Shown here in pieces: positions 43,701-53,236 of a stretch of 64,000 nucleotides of DNA (position 1 is the first letter of the stretch; each line of letters starts with the position of its first letter). This stretch comes from Diprion similis. Taxonomy: Eukaryota; Arthropoda; Insecta; Hymenoptera; Diprionidae. Location: assembly GCF_021155765.1 (NCBI RefSeq), contig NC_060112.1, positions 24,144,501 through 24,208,500 of the forward strand. The letters run 5' to 3'. The notes under the pieces were generated by a model that was given only the letters and a program-made list of their open reading frames with translations, had not been told where the DNA came from and ran no database searches. The position numbers were made by a program, and so were the translations under genes.

Positions 43701-46700
43701 ACTACTTGAAGTATTAGAACCCTTCATATATAATCAAGACATCTCACGTATATATTATTATTATCGTTACCATCATCATCATCATCATCATCATTATTAT
43801 TATTATCATTTATTTATTTATTACGCGCTCAGATTGAAACGCAGCGAAGATCATTTTACGTTACGTGTATAATAACAACAACAACAATGATAATAACAAC
43901 AACATTGTAGATAAATATTTTCACTACTTTTTCCTTTATTTGTTTATTTTTCTTCTGTAAACTTTATGTATCTCAGACAATATTAGGTATTATATGAATG
44001 AATGAATGAATGAATGAATGAATGAATGAATGGAGGAACGAACGAACGAATGTATGTATGCATATGTATAGAGATGCAGTTTAGGTAGGTATTATACTCT
44101 GTTACTCACTCATTCCCTAACTTCAGGTTACTAAACTTTTACAATATGTTTCATACTGTAAAAATACAAATTTTGCGATACTATTCTTCGTAAACAAACA
44201 GAGATTCTATGAAGCGGCACCCAGTTTGTAACAACATATGTCACTACCTCTATGTTACTAACATATGTCGAGTCGACGAGCGAAGACTAACGATACATAA
44301 TAATAAGAATAATAATAATAACAATAGTAACAAAAATAATAATAGTAATGAGAAAAAAAAACGTTTGAAAAATAAATGAAAAAAATTTTCAAAACGCAGC
44401 AAATTTTGTAACCGCAACTCGGTTTTACTCTACAGCCGCACACACACACGCGGACACAGACACAGACACTGTCGTCATACGTTTACTAATTCATAAATTC
44501 ACGTAAAATTTATATATATAAAAAAAAAAAAGATATATTAAATTTTATTTATAACATAAAAATAAATTTTCATTACAATATAATATAAACACACACACGC
44601 ACGCGTGCGCGCGCTCTTTTTCTACATACATATTTTTAACACGTCGTTTATATTCACATAGGTGTATGTATATATGTATATATACAAACACACACACACA
44701 CACACACAGGCACACATACATACACCAATTAACGTATCCCCGTATTGTGTGCTTCTGCTTGAAAAAAAAAAAGCAACAGAATTTTAAAGCGAACCCGAAG
44801 AAGGTGGGAAGTTGAATCAACTGAGTTATATACTTTTACTTGCGTAAACCATTTCACTGTGTTACGATTTTTTTTTTTTTTTTTTTGTATTACAAGGTGG
44901 ACTTTATTATTTTTCACAGAATTATAAGTATTTAACACCCGACGGACGAGGGAAAAGGGGTTAATAATTAGATTTAGAAAAACGAAACCCCCCAATGAGC
45001 ATTAAGAAAAAAAACAGGGGGTAGGGGGTGAGGGGAATTGTCAACGGTCTTCTTGTTTTTCTTTTTTAAAAGTCTTCTATAGATAAGATAAAGATATAGA
45101 TATTATTACACGGGTTTTTTTTTTGTTTTTTTGTTTTCCCCCGAGATTCCAAATTTCTTTCCTCCGTTCTATCCCGTTGCACGGTTTTTACTTGTTTTTT
45201 TTTTTTTTTTTTTTTTTTCCCCCCACCCCGTTGTATTTCAGAATAACAACGTGTAAGAAAGCAGGATAAATGCAACGTTAAAGATGAGGGGAAAATGAAA
45301 ATGAAAAAAAAAGAAAGAAAGAAAAAAAAAGAAAAAGACAAAAATAAAGAAAAAGAAGAGAGCAAATTAAAAAAAAAAAAAGAAAAAAAGATCTCAAGGG
45401 ATTTTCAGGAAAGGGACAAGAGGTCTGTTGTTTGTAGCGTGTGGCTTGATTGCCACATGTACACGGACTACGTGCAATCACCAGCCGAGCACGTATTCGG
45501 CCTTGTTCGGAAATGTTCGGGGCTTGTGCCGTGCCGTGCTGTGATGTGCTGTGCTGTGCTGTGCTGTGCTATTATCTCCGCGAACTCTCACCGACTATCC
45601 CTTCTATCGCGCAACCATGTTTCATGCCGTAGCGAAGAAGGAAGAAGAATCGAAAGAGGAAGGAAGGTAGGGAGAGAGAGAGAGAGAGAGAGGAAAGAAA
45701 GTCCTGCACGTATTTTAAACTGAAAAAGGGTTTAACAGCCCCATTCTATACATAATTTTGAAGAAAAAGATTCTAATTCATTTTTATTTTATGCAGAAAT
45801 AAATAATAAATGGCAAGTAAATATGAATCTACTATTGAAATTTCGTAGTTTTCGTGCCATTTTTATTATTTTTTACTGTACGATTAAATAAAAATTTATT
45901 ATAGTCTTGTTGGTAAGAATTGTGACGTATAGAATGAGGCTGTTAAGCCCTTTTTTTGCATTTGAAACACGTGGACTTATCGATATCTGGAGATATTTAC
46001 GTGAAAACGACGAAATCGATCAGTACACCCCCTTAAACACGAATCTATTTCGAATGAAAGTTTAGTCTTATTATACACGCCGGTTAAAATGATACGAGAT
46101 AAAATACGAGCGATAAGAATATTCGGTGATTATTTTTGTAAGTAAACAGTTTCTTCTCTTCATCGCCGATTCATTCGTTTGTATTATTTAATATATCTTG
46201 GTCGTTTGATCGAAATTTTAAACCGTTTTATGAATATATTAATTAATGTAACAACTCTGTTTATTATTCATAAACAAAACAACAAAGGTAAAAAAATACC
46301 TTACACTGTTCTCTGTCTTTTCGCTTTTTTCCATATGATCTTACCATTTACAAAAAAAAATAAAAACAACGTAACAAACGTTTTTATCGATCGATCCATC
46401 GATCTATCCGATATAGAGTTTCGGAACATTTTCCATATCTAAATTGTTCAAGATGACAAATTTTTTTTCAACCTTTTTTCTTCCGATTCCACGAATAAAA
46501 TTGATAAAAAAACAGAAGAAGAACAAGAAGAAAAAAAAACAACCAACCAACGTTCATCTATCGAAGATTTATTTATCTGACGTATACCTATAAGGCAAAA
46601 CAAACAGCCAAGTTTTGTGAAGAAGAGCTTCAAGTAAGTTCTGTATAAAAAACAAAAAGGAAAATTCACCGATAAGCATGAAAATGTGACAATATGCGCC

Positions 46701-49700
46701 ACCTAGCGTTAACGGATTGAATTTCACTCCCGATACTTCCCGAAAAAGTTCTTATGCATAGGCATAAAAACAATGCGCAACATTCGAAAAATCCTCGATC
46801 AACAAAATTATATACCGACGTTCTTTGATCAAAACCTGGGATGTGAAAAACAAAAACATTATTATTATTATCATTATTATAATTATCGTCGAGTCAGAGA
46901 CGAACGCTTGCATAATAAGAACCGAGATTCGAAGTGGAATATGAATGAGTTTATTATATCTTTAATAAAACTTACGATAATTATATTTCCTGTTTACAGC
47001 TATCGAAATTCTGTTCCAATTTTCTCGGTTATGGTGTTGACGACCCCCCACCCCCCCTCCTCTCCCCCCAACAACAACTTCAAATAATTAAAAAAACACT
47101 TAGCTAATTTTTTTCGCATTTTTACATCAACTCTTAAGATTGTTCGCATGGGAAAAAACTTGTTTTCCCAGCATACATTTTATGGTAAAAGTAATAATGT
47201 TACCATAATAAGTAGCCTCGCAGTTACAGATTTTTGGGAAAATTGTTACTTTTAAAATAAGATATATACCGAGAGAAAAATATTTTTCCCATGTTATTTC
47301 CATGTAAGAAATTTTGATGACAAATCGGACGATCACAGAGTGGAGGTAGTAATGTGAAAAAAAAAACCAAAAAATTAGGCAATTGTTTTTTTAATTGTTT
47401 GAAGTTGATTTTTTTCATCCTGAATAATGACCACTGAACAATGGAGATAGAGGAAAAGTACAAAGAATTAGGTTTCGTAAATGAATAAGAAAATAAAATA
47501 TGAAGAAAGAATAATATCAAGACGATTTAAAACTTTGTAATATTATAATAACAAGACAATGATGTCCCGACATACCTGTGCGAGCTAATGATAAATTGAA
47601 AACAATTTTGTCAGATAGTTGTACTTTGGATATGAGGATTATTGAATCGTAATATATACTGATGAATTGAAACAGTAAGAATTTCAGAAGCAATAACACA
47701 CATATACATACGCACAAACATATATAACCAAATGGTCGGTAAGAACGTGAAGTTATAATTATGTATTCGTCGTGTTCCGAGTTGAAACGCCTCTTCGTTT
47801 GCTTAATTTATTATTCAATTCTTTTTTAATTATACCACCAACTGGATAAAACAATAACGAACAGTCGGTGTTAAAACTTATCTTGTTAGAATAGATTGCC
47901 GTAGTAATAGAGAAGGAGAGATAAGGAGAGAAAGAGAGAGTTGTAACGAGGAAAACTAACTGACCGTAATTGTATAGTAGAACAAGCATAACGACTAGCT
48001 CAGTTAAACGGACAAAATAGAAATAAAATAAAGAATAATAAATCGAATGAAAAAATTGTGTAAACAACAGAGAAACAGAAACATCGCAATAACGTCAACA
48101 ACAATCGTAACAACAATAATATTCATTTGTGTATTTTCATTTATTCATTTACGTTTTATACCTTCTTCAACTTTTCCGTATCCGTTTGGCTTACGATCTC
48201 ATGCGGAATCGATTCTTAATTAAGAAGCATTTCGAGTCGTCGGTTGATCCTCTTGCACGATGCAATTTCTCGACCGATGAAATCACGGAGATTAAATTTC
48301 ATTGGTCAGCAGCGAAAGTTCGGCGACGATTTCTCGTGCCGCGTCGTTATGTTCATGTATACATATACGCATGTATATACGCATGTATGTATGTATGTAC
48401 AATGTACATGCATAGGGGAAGATTGCGGCGCGTGTGCCTCTGTTGGAAGTACACGTGGCGACATGTGTAGAATAATACTGGCCAAACCGTTTCGGGAGCA
48501 AAGGACAAGATTATCCGACACGCATAATGCGTAGATGTAGAATGAATTTGAAATAAATTTTATAAAAGCTAAATGTAACGAAGCGCAATTCATATTTCCA
48601 AAATTTTCTCTCACTTTTTATACCATTCACATTCAACGATGAATAACGATGAATCGGAGGGACAAATTATCGTGATAATAGACTGCTTTTAGGTATAGCA
48701 GATAAGATGCACGTGAAAAATATTGACCAAACGCATTATTGACCTTAAGACTGTCTACCCATGCAGGGTTGATGATACATCGCTCGGAAATGTGGCGACT
48801 TGATGACGACACCGTGGTAAGAAAACTAGTCTAAAGGTTGCTGAAATAATGCAACCCTGATAAACAAATACAAACAAACTGTACCGTCAATCGGGAAGAA
48901 ATTAGTTCAACTTAAATTAATGACACACATGTGACTTAGTTACTTTGCCAGATTTTTCACTACCTCGTGATAATTTCTATACAGTTTTAAATAAATGTCT
49001 AAGAGGTTTTCATACTATGAATGCGTATGTATGTACATACAACGACTAGACTTGGTTTGCCACGTAACGAGGCGGAAAAAAAATGTGTGTAATTAATGTA
49101 TGATTGAAGATACTGCCGGTATCCGTCAAGATAAAACAGGACAAAAGTCGGGGAAATTTTTTTATCTTTCTTTCTTTTTTTTTTTTTTTTTAAACGAGAC
49201 TGCTGATTGGTTTGAGGATAATAAAACCTGAGATCGAGGGGAAAAAAAAAAACCTAATCACCATGCGGCGAGAAGTGGAGAGCAAGCAGGATGAAATGCA
49301 GGTGAAAAAAAGAAGGGGAGAAGACGAATCGAATAATGGTTTCTGCGAAGCACACTAATTGAGTAATCCATCGGCTACTTAGCCAGTCTTTACAAACATA
49401 CAGCGACGACGGGTAAAACCCGAAAGATTAAGAATATCGGAGAATCCCGATGCGCAACTATTTCAGCGGGTTTGCGAGGCGCCGTGCTGGCCAAGCAGAC
49501 CTAACCTGACTTAATCCTAACCTAAAAACGATTCGAAAACACGCTCGATGCAAAATCGAATACAGCGTCGCACGTCACGGATAATAAATTCCATGTTAAA
49601 GCAGCGACGATAATATATCACAATTATAGAATGCGAAAACCGGGAAGAAGAAAAAGATGGAGAAGGAAGAGGAGGAAAAAAAGAAGAGCGACGGAACGCG

Positions 49701-49927
49701 CTCCGGCCTAAACCTAACCTAAAAACATGGAAAGGAAGGCGAAACGCGGCTGCAGTTTTCAATGTTTATTGAATAACAGTGAAAAGGAATTTAATTAATC
49801 TGACTCACCATGCGGTGCGAAGCGTTGATTGTTCGCCACGACAGCCGTGTAGGCTTGCGGCGAATGCTGAACAACGGATTGATTGACGACGTGCTGCGGC
49901 GGGGGATGATGTTGCTGCTGCTGCTGC

Positions 49928-49961
<34 letters not shown>

Positions 49962-50034
49962 GCTGTTGTTGATGATGCTGCTGATGGTGATGGTGGGACG
50001 AGTGGTGATGCTTCCCTTTAGCCGGCATGCTCAT
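10386..50034 (-). CDS. eIF4G: eukaryotic translation initiation factor 4 gamma (eIF4G), 5' half, partial
   Basis: Scaffold of the cap-binding complex eIF4F, which bridges eIF4E, PABP, eIF4A and eIF3 in the cytoplasm. Seen: a chain of minus-strand exons whose phases all agree: first exon 49809-50034 or 20236-20572, then 17879-18013, 17248-17618, 15980-16243, 14517-14637, 14049-14243, 12273-12469, 10386-11298. Together they give about 807 codons (first exon at 49.8 kb) or 844 (first exon at 20.2 kb). The N-terminus is low-complexity (Gln, Pro, Gly, His), as usual for this family. The identification rests mainly on the exon at 12273-12469, where a basic run is followed by a DPKTGKNISEQI stretch. 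This matches the position and shape of the RDPNQGGKDITEEI motif in the PABP-interacting part of human eIF4G. No eIF4E-binding YxxxxL motif or MIF4G domain is in the window; the last exon ends in phase 1, so the gene continues beyond the left edge. An unrelated Gln/Pro-rich gene is the alternative. Confidence 0.72.
11299..12272 (-). other. eIF4G intron
   Basis: Noncoding, AT-rich, bounded by a GT donor at 12272 and an AG acceptor at 11299. A poly-A run lies near 11920-11937. Nothing else is seen. Confidence 0.6.
12273..12469 (-). CDS. eIF4G: eIF4G exon 7, PABP-interaction-like motif
   Basis: Phase 1 acceptor (ttgtttgaag) and phase 0 CAG|GTGCGT donor. It encodes DVYQGHNGGVQ, a basic run (RKKQRRKK), then AILDIVDPKTGKNISEQI and an acidic DDD. 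This is the most diagnostic eIF4G segment in the window: a basic cluster followed by DPxxGxxIxxxI aligns by eye with the PABP-proximal region of vertebrate eIF4G. Confidence 0.72.
12470..14048 (-). other. eIF4G intron of GC-AG type
   Basis: The donor reads GCAAGT at 14048 and the acceptor ttgaag at 12470. It contains a 112-bp tandem duplication (13096-13319, listed separately). A 62-codon minus ORF at 12826-13014 has no recognised similarity. Confidence 0.6.
13096..13319. repeat. 112-bp direct tandem duplication
   Basis: Unit 1 is 13096-13207 and unit 2 is 13208-13319. They start with the same catgaaattagctgtaaggg and differ at only two positions that I can see (cacggc/catggc and gccaat/gctaat). 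They are adjacent without spacer, so this is a recent local duplication inside an eIF4G intron. Confidence 0.9.
14049..14243 (-). CDS. eIF4G: eIF4G exon 6, ends at a GC donor
   Basis: Phase 1 in and phase 1 out. It begins YYPQQGPQVNLGRP and ends MQPMALPLVQT. The 3' boundary is ACAG|GCAAGT, a non-canonical GC donor with otherwise perfect consensus. A GT alternative four bases further gives phase 2, which does not fit the next exon. Confidence 0.65.
14517..14637 (-). CDS. eIF4G: eIF4G exon 5
   Basis: Phase 0 acceptor (cttttattctag) and phase 1 donor (GCAT|GTAAAT). It encodes FPGPPQRPQGHQSQQFF and then a segment ending YSSPSPHHA. Aromatic/Pro/Gln residues dominate. Confidence 0.65.
14638..15979 (-). 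other. eIF4G intron
   Basis: Noncoding, AT-rich, with a GT donor at 15979 and a TAG acceptor at 14638. I see no gene or strong repeat. Confidence 0.6.
15980..16243 (-). CDS. eIF4G: eIF4G exon 4
   Basis: Exactly 88 codons, phase 0 to phase 0. The acceptor is attttgttacag and the donor CAG|GTAGTA. It begins VYYSSATRPQAARGNHRGG and ends MNNPMQPVQ. Gly-rich and Met/Pro-rich, consistent with the disordered eIF4G N-terminus. Confidence 0.65.
16244..17247 (-). other. eIF4G intron with poly-C tract
   Basis: Noncoding. It contains a poly-A/G stretch near 16470-16500 and a pure C run of about 22 bases ending at 16915, which is a G run on the transcribed (minus) strand. Nothing else is seen. Confidence 0.6.
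17248..17618 (-). CDS. eIF4G: eIF4G exon 3, Gly/Gln/Pro-rich
   Basis: Phase 1 acceptor after a good pyrimidine tract (tttcacag) and a CAG|GTAAAT donor in phase 0. It encodes about 124 residues beginning SDVNFHVPGQNYGGQPGG. These are disordered, Gly-rich then Gln/Pro-rich, ending NLYATSQPRPASQ. Open across its full length only in this frame. Confidence 0.65.
17879..18013 (-). CDS. eIF4G: eIF4G common exon 2
   Basis: Phase 1 in and phase 1 out. It encodes GYSTAVTPSSQNDITN followed by a segment ending AYAYVGAYTI. The donor is ATAG|GTCAGT. Two adjacent acceptor AGs (exon start at 18013 or at 18019) are both in phase, and both are compatible with first exons A and B. A third AG at 18061 would need phase 2 and is rejected. 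Confidence 0.6.
18014..20235 (-). other. eIF4G intron with a GC-richer patch
   Basis: Intron between candidate first exon B and the common exon. A patch at about 18370-18670 is clearly richer in G+C and CpG than its surroundings and might be an internal promoter. A (GTTA/GGTT)n tract lies at about 19639-19705. No protein gene is recognised. Confidence 0.45.
20236..20572 (-). CDS. eIF4G: eIF4G candidate alternative first coding exon B (His-rich)
   Basis: Starts at the ATG of MVSRYGVTKEG (purine at -3, G at +4) and ends in phase 1 at a CCA|GTAAGT donor, giving 112 codons plus one base. The product has a short Gly/Val-rich start, then a long His/Asn tract and Gln/Pro clusters. A splice-acceptor-like AG sits at 20615-20616 and the frame is closed by a TGA just upstream of it, so the exon could carry 5' UTR joined to an upstream noncoding exon. 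Phase 1 at the 3' end matches the next common exon at 18013. A GC-richer stretch at 22.39-22.95 kb is a possible promoter for this form. Confidence 0.5.
24437..24763 (+). CDS. weak candidate small ORF, 108 aa
   Basis: Not recognised. It begins MNIKSETLKRVRAKYTVNEQ and has an ordinary globular-like mix of residues, with no low-complexity runs, unlike nearly all other ORFs in this intron. It has A at -3 but a weak start context overall, no visible splice partner and no known domain. It may be chance. Confidence 0.15.
   Translation: MNIKSETLKRVRAKYTVNEQTKEGLQLVELSSLKKTTILTNFDPSELLEETDFSFPFENGRSSWIEFYDTNNFISCGKTFRYIECVRHLKANSRSCRASPDQFYNKIV
26199..26286. repeat. (TG)n microsatellite, about 44 units
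   Basis: Uninterrupted TG dinucleotide repeat of about 88 bp, the longest pure microsatellite in the window. It is preceded by gcatgcgacttttatgca. Confidence 0.95.
29796..29831. repeat. (GATA)n microsatellite
   Basis: About nine uninterrupted GATA units in the noncoding region. Confidence 0.9.
30021..30038. repeat. poly-C tract
   Basis: Eighteen C in a row. Similar C runs lie at about 16894-16915 and 37056-37077, and a run of about 23 G lies at 41694-41716. Such tracts are striking in AT-rich DNA and their assembled lengths are uncertain. Confidence 0.9.
30909..30970. repeat. (GTA/GCA)n trinucleotide tract
   Basis: Alternating gtagca units pass into gta and taa units; an imperfect trinucleotide repeat. 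Confidence 0.85.
32606..32641. repeat. (CAT)n trinucleotide repeat
   Basis: About eleven CAT units followed by CGTCGTCGTTGTCG. In one frame it gives a His run, but the surrounding ORF is not convincing. Confidence 0.85.
37578..37712. repeat. facing (CA)n and (TG)n tracts
   Basis: A CA run at about 37580-37605 and a TG run at about 37685-37711 lie about 80 bp apart. They are complementary, so a single strand could fold. Together they create the 187-codon spurious ORF across this region. Confidence 0.85.
38451..38952. mobile_element. TTAA-flanked MITE-like element with TIRs of about 66 bp
   Basis: The left arm (38451-38517) begins ttaacggcatgtagcagtcc. The right arm (about 38885-38952), read in reverse complement, begins ttaacggtatgtagcagtcc. 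The arms match at roughly nine positions in ten over about 66 bp, with one indel in a T-rich part. Both ends lie exactly at TTAA, the target duplicated by piggyBac-type transposases. The interior (about 370 bp) has no transposase ORF, so this would be a non-autonomous copy. The family is inferred: the terminal bases are not the typical CCC of piggyBac. Confidence 0.75.
39798..39824. repeat. poly-A tract
   Basis: About 27 A. Other A/T homopolymers of 18-24 bases occur in this desert (for example 33217-33240 T, 34361-34374 T, 44871-44886 T, 45197-45219 T). No flanking retroposon body was recognised. Confidence 0.8.
41694..41716. repeat. poly-G tract
   Basis: About 23 consecutive G. It is the only long G run on the plus strand; the other long G/C homopolymers in the window are C runs on this strand. 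Confidence 0.9.
41972..42083. mobile_element. short inverted-repeat element (112 bp)
   Basis: Arms 41972-42005 and 42050-42083 are 34 bp each and match at 32 of 34 positions in inverse orientation (core taaaacaaagtcg). The 44-base loop contains atcggttcagccattc, a phrase that I associate with dispersed arthropod repeats. It could fold into a long hairpin. MITE or hairpin-RNA origin is inference. Confidence 0.6.
43993..44032. repeat. (TGAA)n microsatellite
   Basis: About ten ATGA units followed by cgaa units and tgta units; a compound tetranucleotide repeat. Confidence 0.9.
45525..45571. repeat. (GTGCT)n pentanucleotide repeat
   Basis: About nine units of gtgcy in the stretch around 45525-45571, in a slightly GC-richer patch. 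Confidence 0.85.
49809..50034 (-). CDS. eIF4G: eIF4G candidate alternative first coding exon A (poly-Gln/His)
   Basis: Starts at the ATG of MSMPAKGK (a second ATG lies two codons on) and ends in phase 1 at an ATG|GTGAGT donor. It encodes about 75 residues: a short basic start, His/Ser/Gln clusters, about 20 glutamines from mixed CAG/CAA codons, then a less repetitive end (AYTAVVANNQRFAPHG). The frame stays open upstream to about 50172, but without an ATG, so the start inside MSMP is preferred. The phase-1 end joins in frame to the phase-1 acceptor at 18013. It does not join in frame to the exon at 20614, which would hit a stop, so the two look like alternatives. Its link to the rest of eIF4G, about 30 kb away, is inferred from phase and composition only. 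Confidence 0.55.
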
Positions 50035-50108
50035 CGCAGGAGATCGCCTCCTTTTGCTCGATCCGTAACCTTCAATCCCGGCGTTGCACGGCTCGCTGTA
50101 GTCCTCAT
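50031..50108 (-). promoter_or_regulatory. uORF whose stop overlaps the eIF4G exon-A start
   Basis: An ATG at 50106-50108 opens a 25-codon frame beginning MRTTASRATPG. Its TGA stop overlaps the ATG at 50032-50034 in the four bases ATGA. If the transcript includes this leader, ribosomes finishing the uORF would sit on the main start, an arrangement known elsewhere to allow termination-reinitiation. Whether the leader is transcribed this far is not shown by the sequence alone. Confidence 0.4.
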
Positions 50109-50136
50109 AGGAACTTGATTTTTCCGAATTTGTCAA

Positions 50137-50940
50137 TTGGGAAATGAGATTTAATGTGAAGAGGTTGCGTTCTTACTCTCTCGCTCTGTATCTCTCTCTC
50201 ACTCTCTCTCTCCCTCTTTCCTTTCTCTTGCTCGCTCTCGCTCGCTCTATCGCCGCGTGGAGCCGCACGAATTAATTATTGCTGCCACCGAGCTGCGGTT
50301 CGTATTGGATAAATTGCTTGCCTCTTCTGACGCGTAACTAGTTGTGCATCGAATAATTTGGGGATCCACCCAGCGGCTCGATGCCTGGCTGAATACGCGC
50401 GAATAATTTACACGCGGTCATGGAAACGACACGCGCTGGTTTAACCCCGAAAACTCACCGCTGCACCCTCTCCCGTTGCTTGATTCACAGCCAGGCTGTG
50501 CTGATCACGCGTTTTTGATGTGGGGTTGACGTGCTCGGCGAGGATTCTCACTTTACCAGTTATTTCAAAACTCGGTACTGCTACCGTTTATGCGTGCATC
50601 ACTATCCACGGCGGCGCGATTATCGGCGTGATTTATATCTCGCGTTTATGCTTGACGAATCTCCAGTAGCTTGTTTTAACAAAAAAAAAACCTCGCTTGC
50701 ATCAAGCAACTGGCGGCGACTCTCGAATCATCAGCGTGTCTCGAATCGTTCGTTTCACATCGGCTTTCTTCGGCTTATTCCGGAAACGCGCCGAGCACCG
50801 TCGAAAACACGCGGGAAATGGACTTTCGCGCTTCTCACCGCCGGTCGATTCTTCTTTGTTTCTATCTTCGGATCAATTCACATTAAGTATAAAATAACAA
50901 ACAACGGATAAAATCCATCATTTCAATTTATTCTCCTCTT
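50137..50940 (-). promoter_or_regulatory. probable eIF4G upstream/promoter region
   Basis: This is the region directly upstream of first exon A. It has a CT/GA-rich stretch at 50175-50245 and GC-richer, CpG-containing sequence to about 50870. I see no convincing coding sequence; the plus-strand ORF at 50531-50911 has no recognised similarity. Promoter function is inferred from position and composition. Confidence 0.35.
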
Positions 50941-51273
50941 TACTGACTCTTAGAGCATATACTACTGGACTTATATACACGGGTAAGTAAGTGTAGCGGA
51001 GGAGTGAGAGAGGAGCACCATTTATGTTTGTCATAATCTGTCTCTCTCGCTCTACATCTGATTGGCTGATGCGTTTCTTCTCAGCCAATGAAATGCAGCG
51101 TGAGCGAGACGGAGTAAGCATAATATGTTGTGTCTCTCTCTCACTCTCATCACTTTGGGTACAATTTTCGCGAAGTCGCTAGTCGGTCTAATGGGTAGCT
51201 CCCACTAATTTCTATTGTATAACAAATAGAGATCAGTTGTAGCGCTCTCAATAGTATATGCTCTAAGACAGTA
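50941..51273. mobile_element. nested foldback / MITE-like element
   Basis: A perfect 17-bp inverted repeat (50948-50964 and 51252-51268, core tcttagagcatatacta), with TACTG/CAGTA beyond it on both sides, encloses about 290 bp. Inside are further nested inverted repeats: gagtgagagag (51002-51012) against ctctctctcactc (51134-51146), and attggctga (51061-51069) against tcagccaat (51081-51089). The inner pair is also two CCAAT boxes in opposite orientation. It could be a foldback transposon remnant, or part of a promoter, or 3' UTR structure of the gene at 51.3 kb. Confidence 0.55.
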
Positions 51274-51307
51274 CAACTATACCACTGATCTCTCTATAGA
51301 TCAGTGA

Positions 51308-52797
<1,490 letters not shown>

Positions 52798-53002
52798 GAC
52801 TCACATCTAACAAACATCGGTTGTGATTTTGGAAATTTTGAATGTTGTAAAAACACTATGAGATTATTGCAACCAAGTTTCACTTTTACAATCAAATTAT
52901 TGAATTATCTACACACTCATACTGCTAGATTAAGTTTTCATATTATTTTTTTGAACATTGAACTAGTTCACTACTACATTATTATTGCTATTCCACGCAA
53001 TA

Positions 53003-53236
53003 TCATGTATTATGATTCATACGTTGTTCTATCGTATTAGGTTTGGGAGGCTGCATGTAAAAATACTGCAGAAGCGGTTTTTTCTGTATTAGAAAAGCGA
53101 AAACATATACAGTAATGTAAAGGGTACAAAACAAAATTTTAGATGCCATTTCCAGAGAAACTTGGAATTTGTTCAAAAAATAGGTTGATTGTGACTTGAT
53201 TTGTTTAATACCTTGCTGAAATTGAGCTGAAGCCAT
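53003..53236 (-). CDS. candidate small single-pass membrane protein, 77 aa
   Basis: Not recognised. Starts at an ATG with ideal context (A at -3, G at +4). It begins MASAQFQQGIKQIKSQ, has an amphipathic N-terminal half, one hydrophobic segment at about residues 34-51 (ILFCTLYITVYVFAFLI), then KKPLLQYFYMQPPKPNTIEQ. The composition is that of a real small membrane protein rather than of AT-rich noise, and there is no repeat. It lies antisense to the probable LZIC 3' UTR, about 205 bp beyond the LZIC stop. It could also be an exon of a longer gene or chance. Confidence 0.35.
   Translation of the reverse strand: MASAQFQQGIKQIKSQSTYFLNKFQVSLEMASKILFCTLYITVYVFAFLIQKKPLLQYFYMQPPKPNTIEQRMNHNT

Larger units (their letters stand above)
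20615..49808 (-). other. 29-kb region without a recognised gene (inferred eIF4G intron 1)
   Basis: Dense in simple repeats and homopolymers. GC-richer patches occur at about 22.39-22.95, 27.25-27.62, 29.40-29.76, 35.22-35.42 and 37.78-38.05 kb. Apparent long ORFs (for example 37501-38064 + and 43104-43727 -) are driven by CA/TG or ATT repeats and are not supported as genes. Two inverted-repeat elements are listed separately. Half-CRE motifs (cacgtca) cluster at 42981-43012. Confidence 0.5.

Noticed and set aside
43104..43727. 207-codon minus-strand ORF
   Set aside because: Mostly ATT/ATA repeats giving Asn, Ile and Phe runs; composition follows the AT-rich repeat, not a protein.
47120..47320. 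Cluster of small hairpins (gggaaaa/ttttccc, tggtaa/ttacca)
   Set aside because: Arms are short and AT-rich; no clear element boundaries or target duplications, so not called as a transposon.
49495..49730. Short cctaacctaa stretches as interstitial telomere repeat
   Set aside because: Only one or two units of CCTAA at each place, scattered and degenerate; not an array.
20236..50034. Splicing of eIF4G exon A directly onto exon B
   Set aside because: Exon A ends in phase 1; reading exon B from its acceptor at 20614 in that phase meets a TAA near 20452. They are treated as alternatives.
49810..50118. Plus-strand ORF with a poly-Leu run
   Set aside because: Antisense shadow of the poly-Gln codons of eIF4G first exon A.
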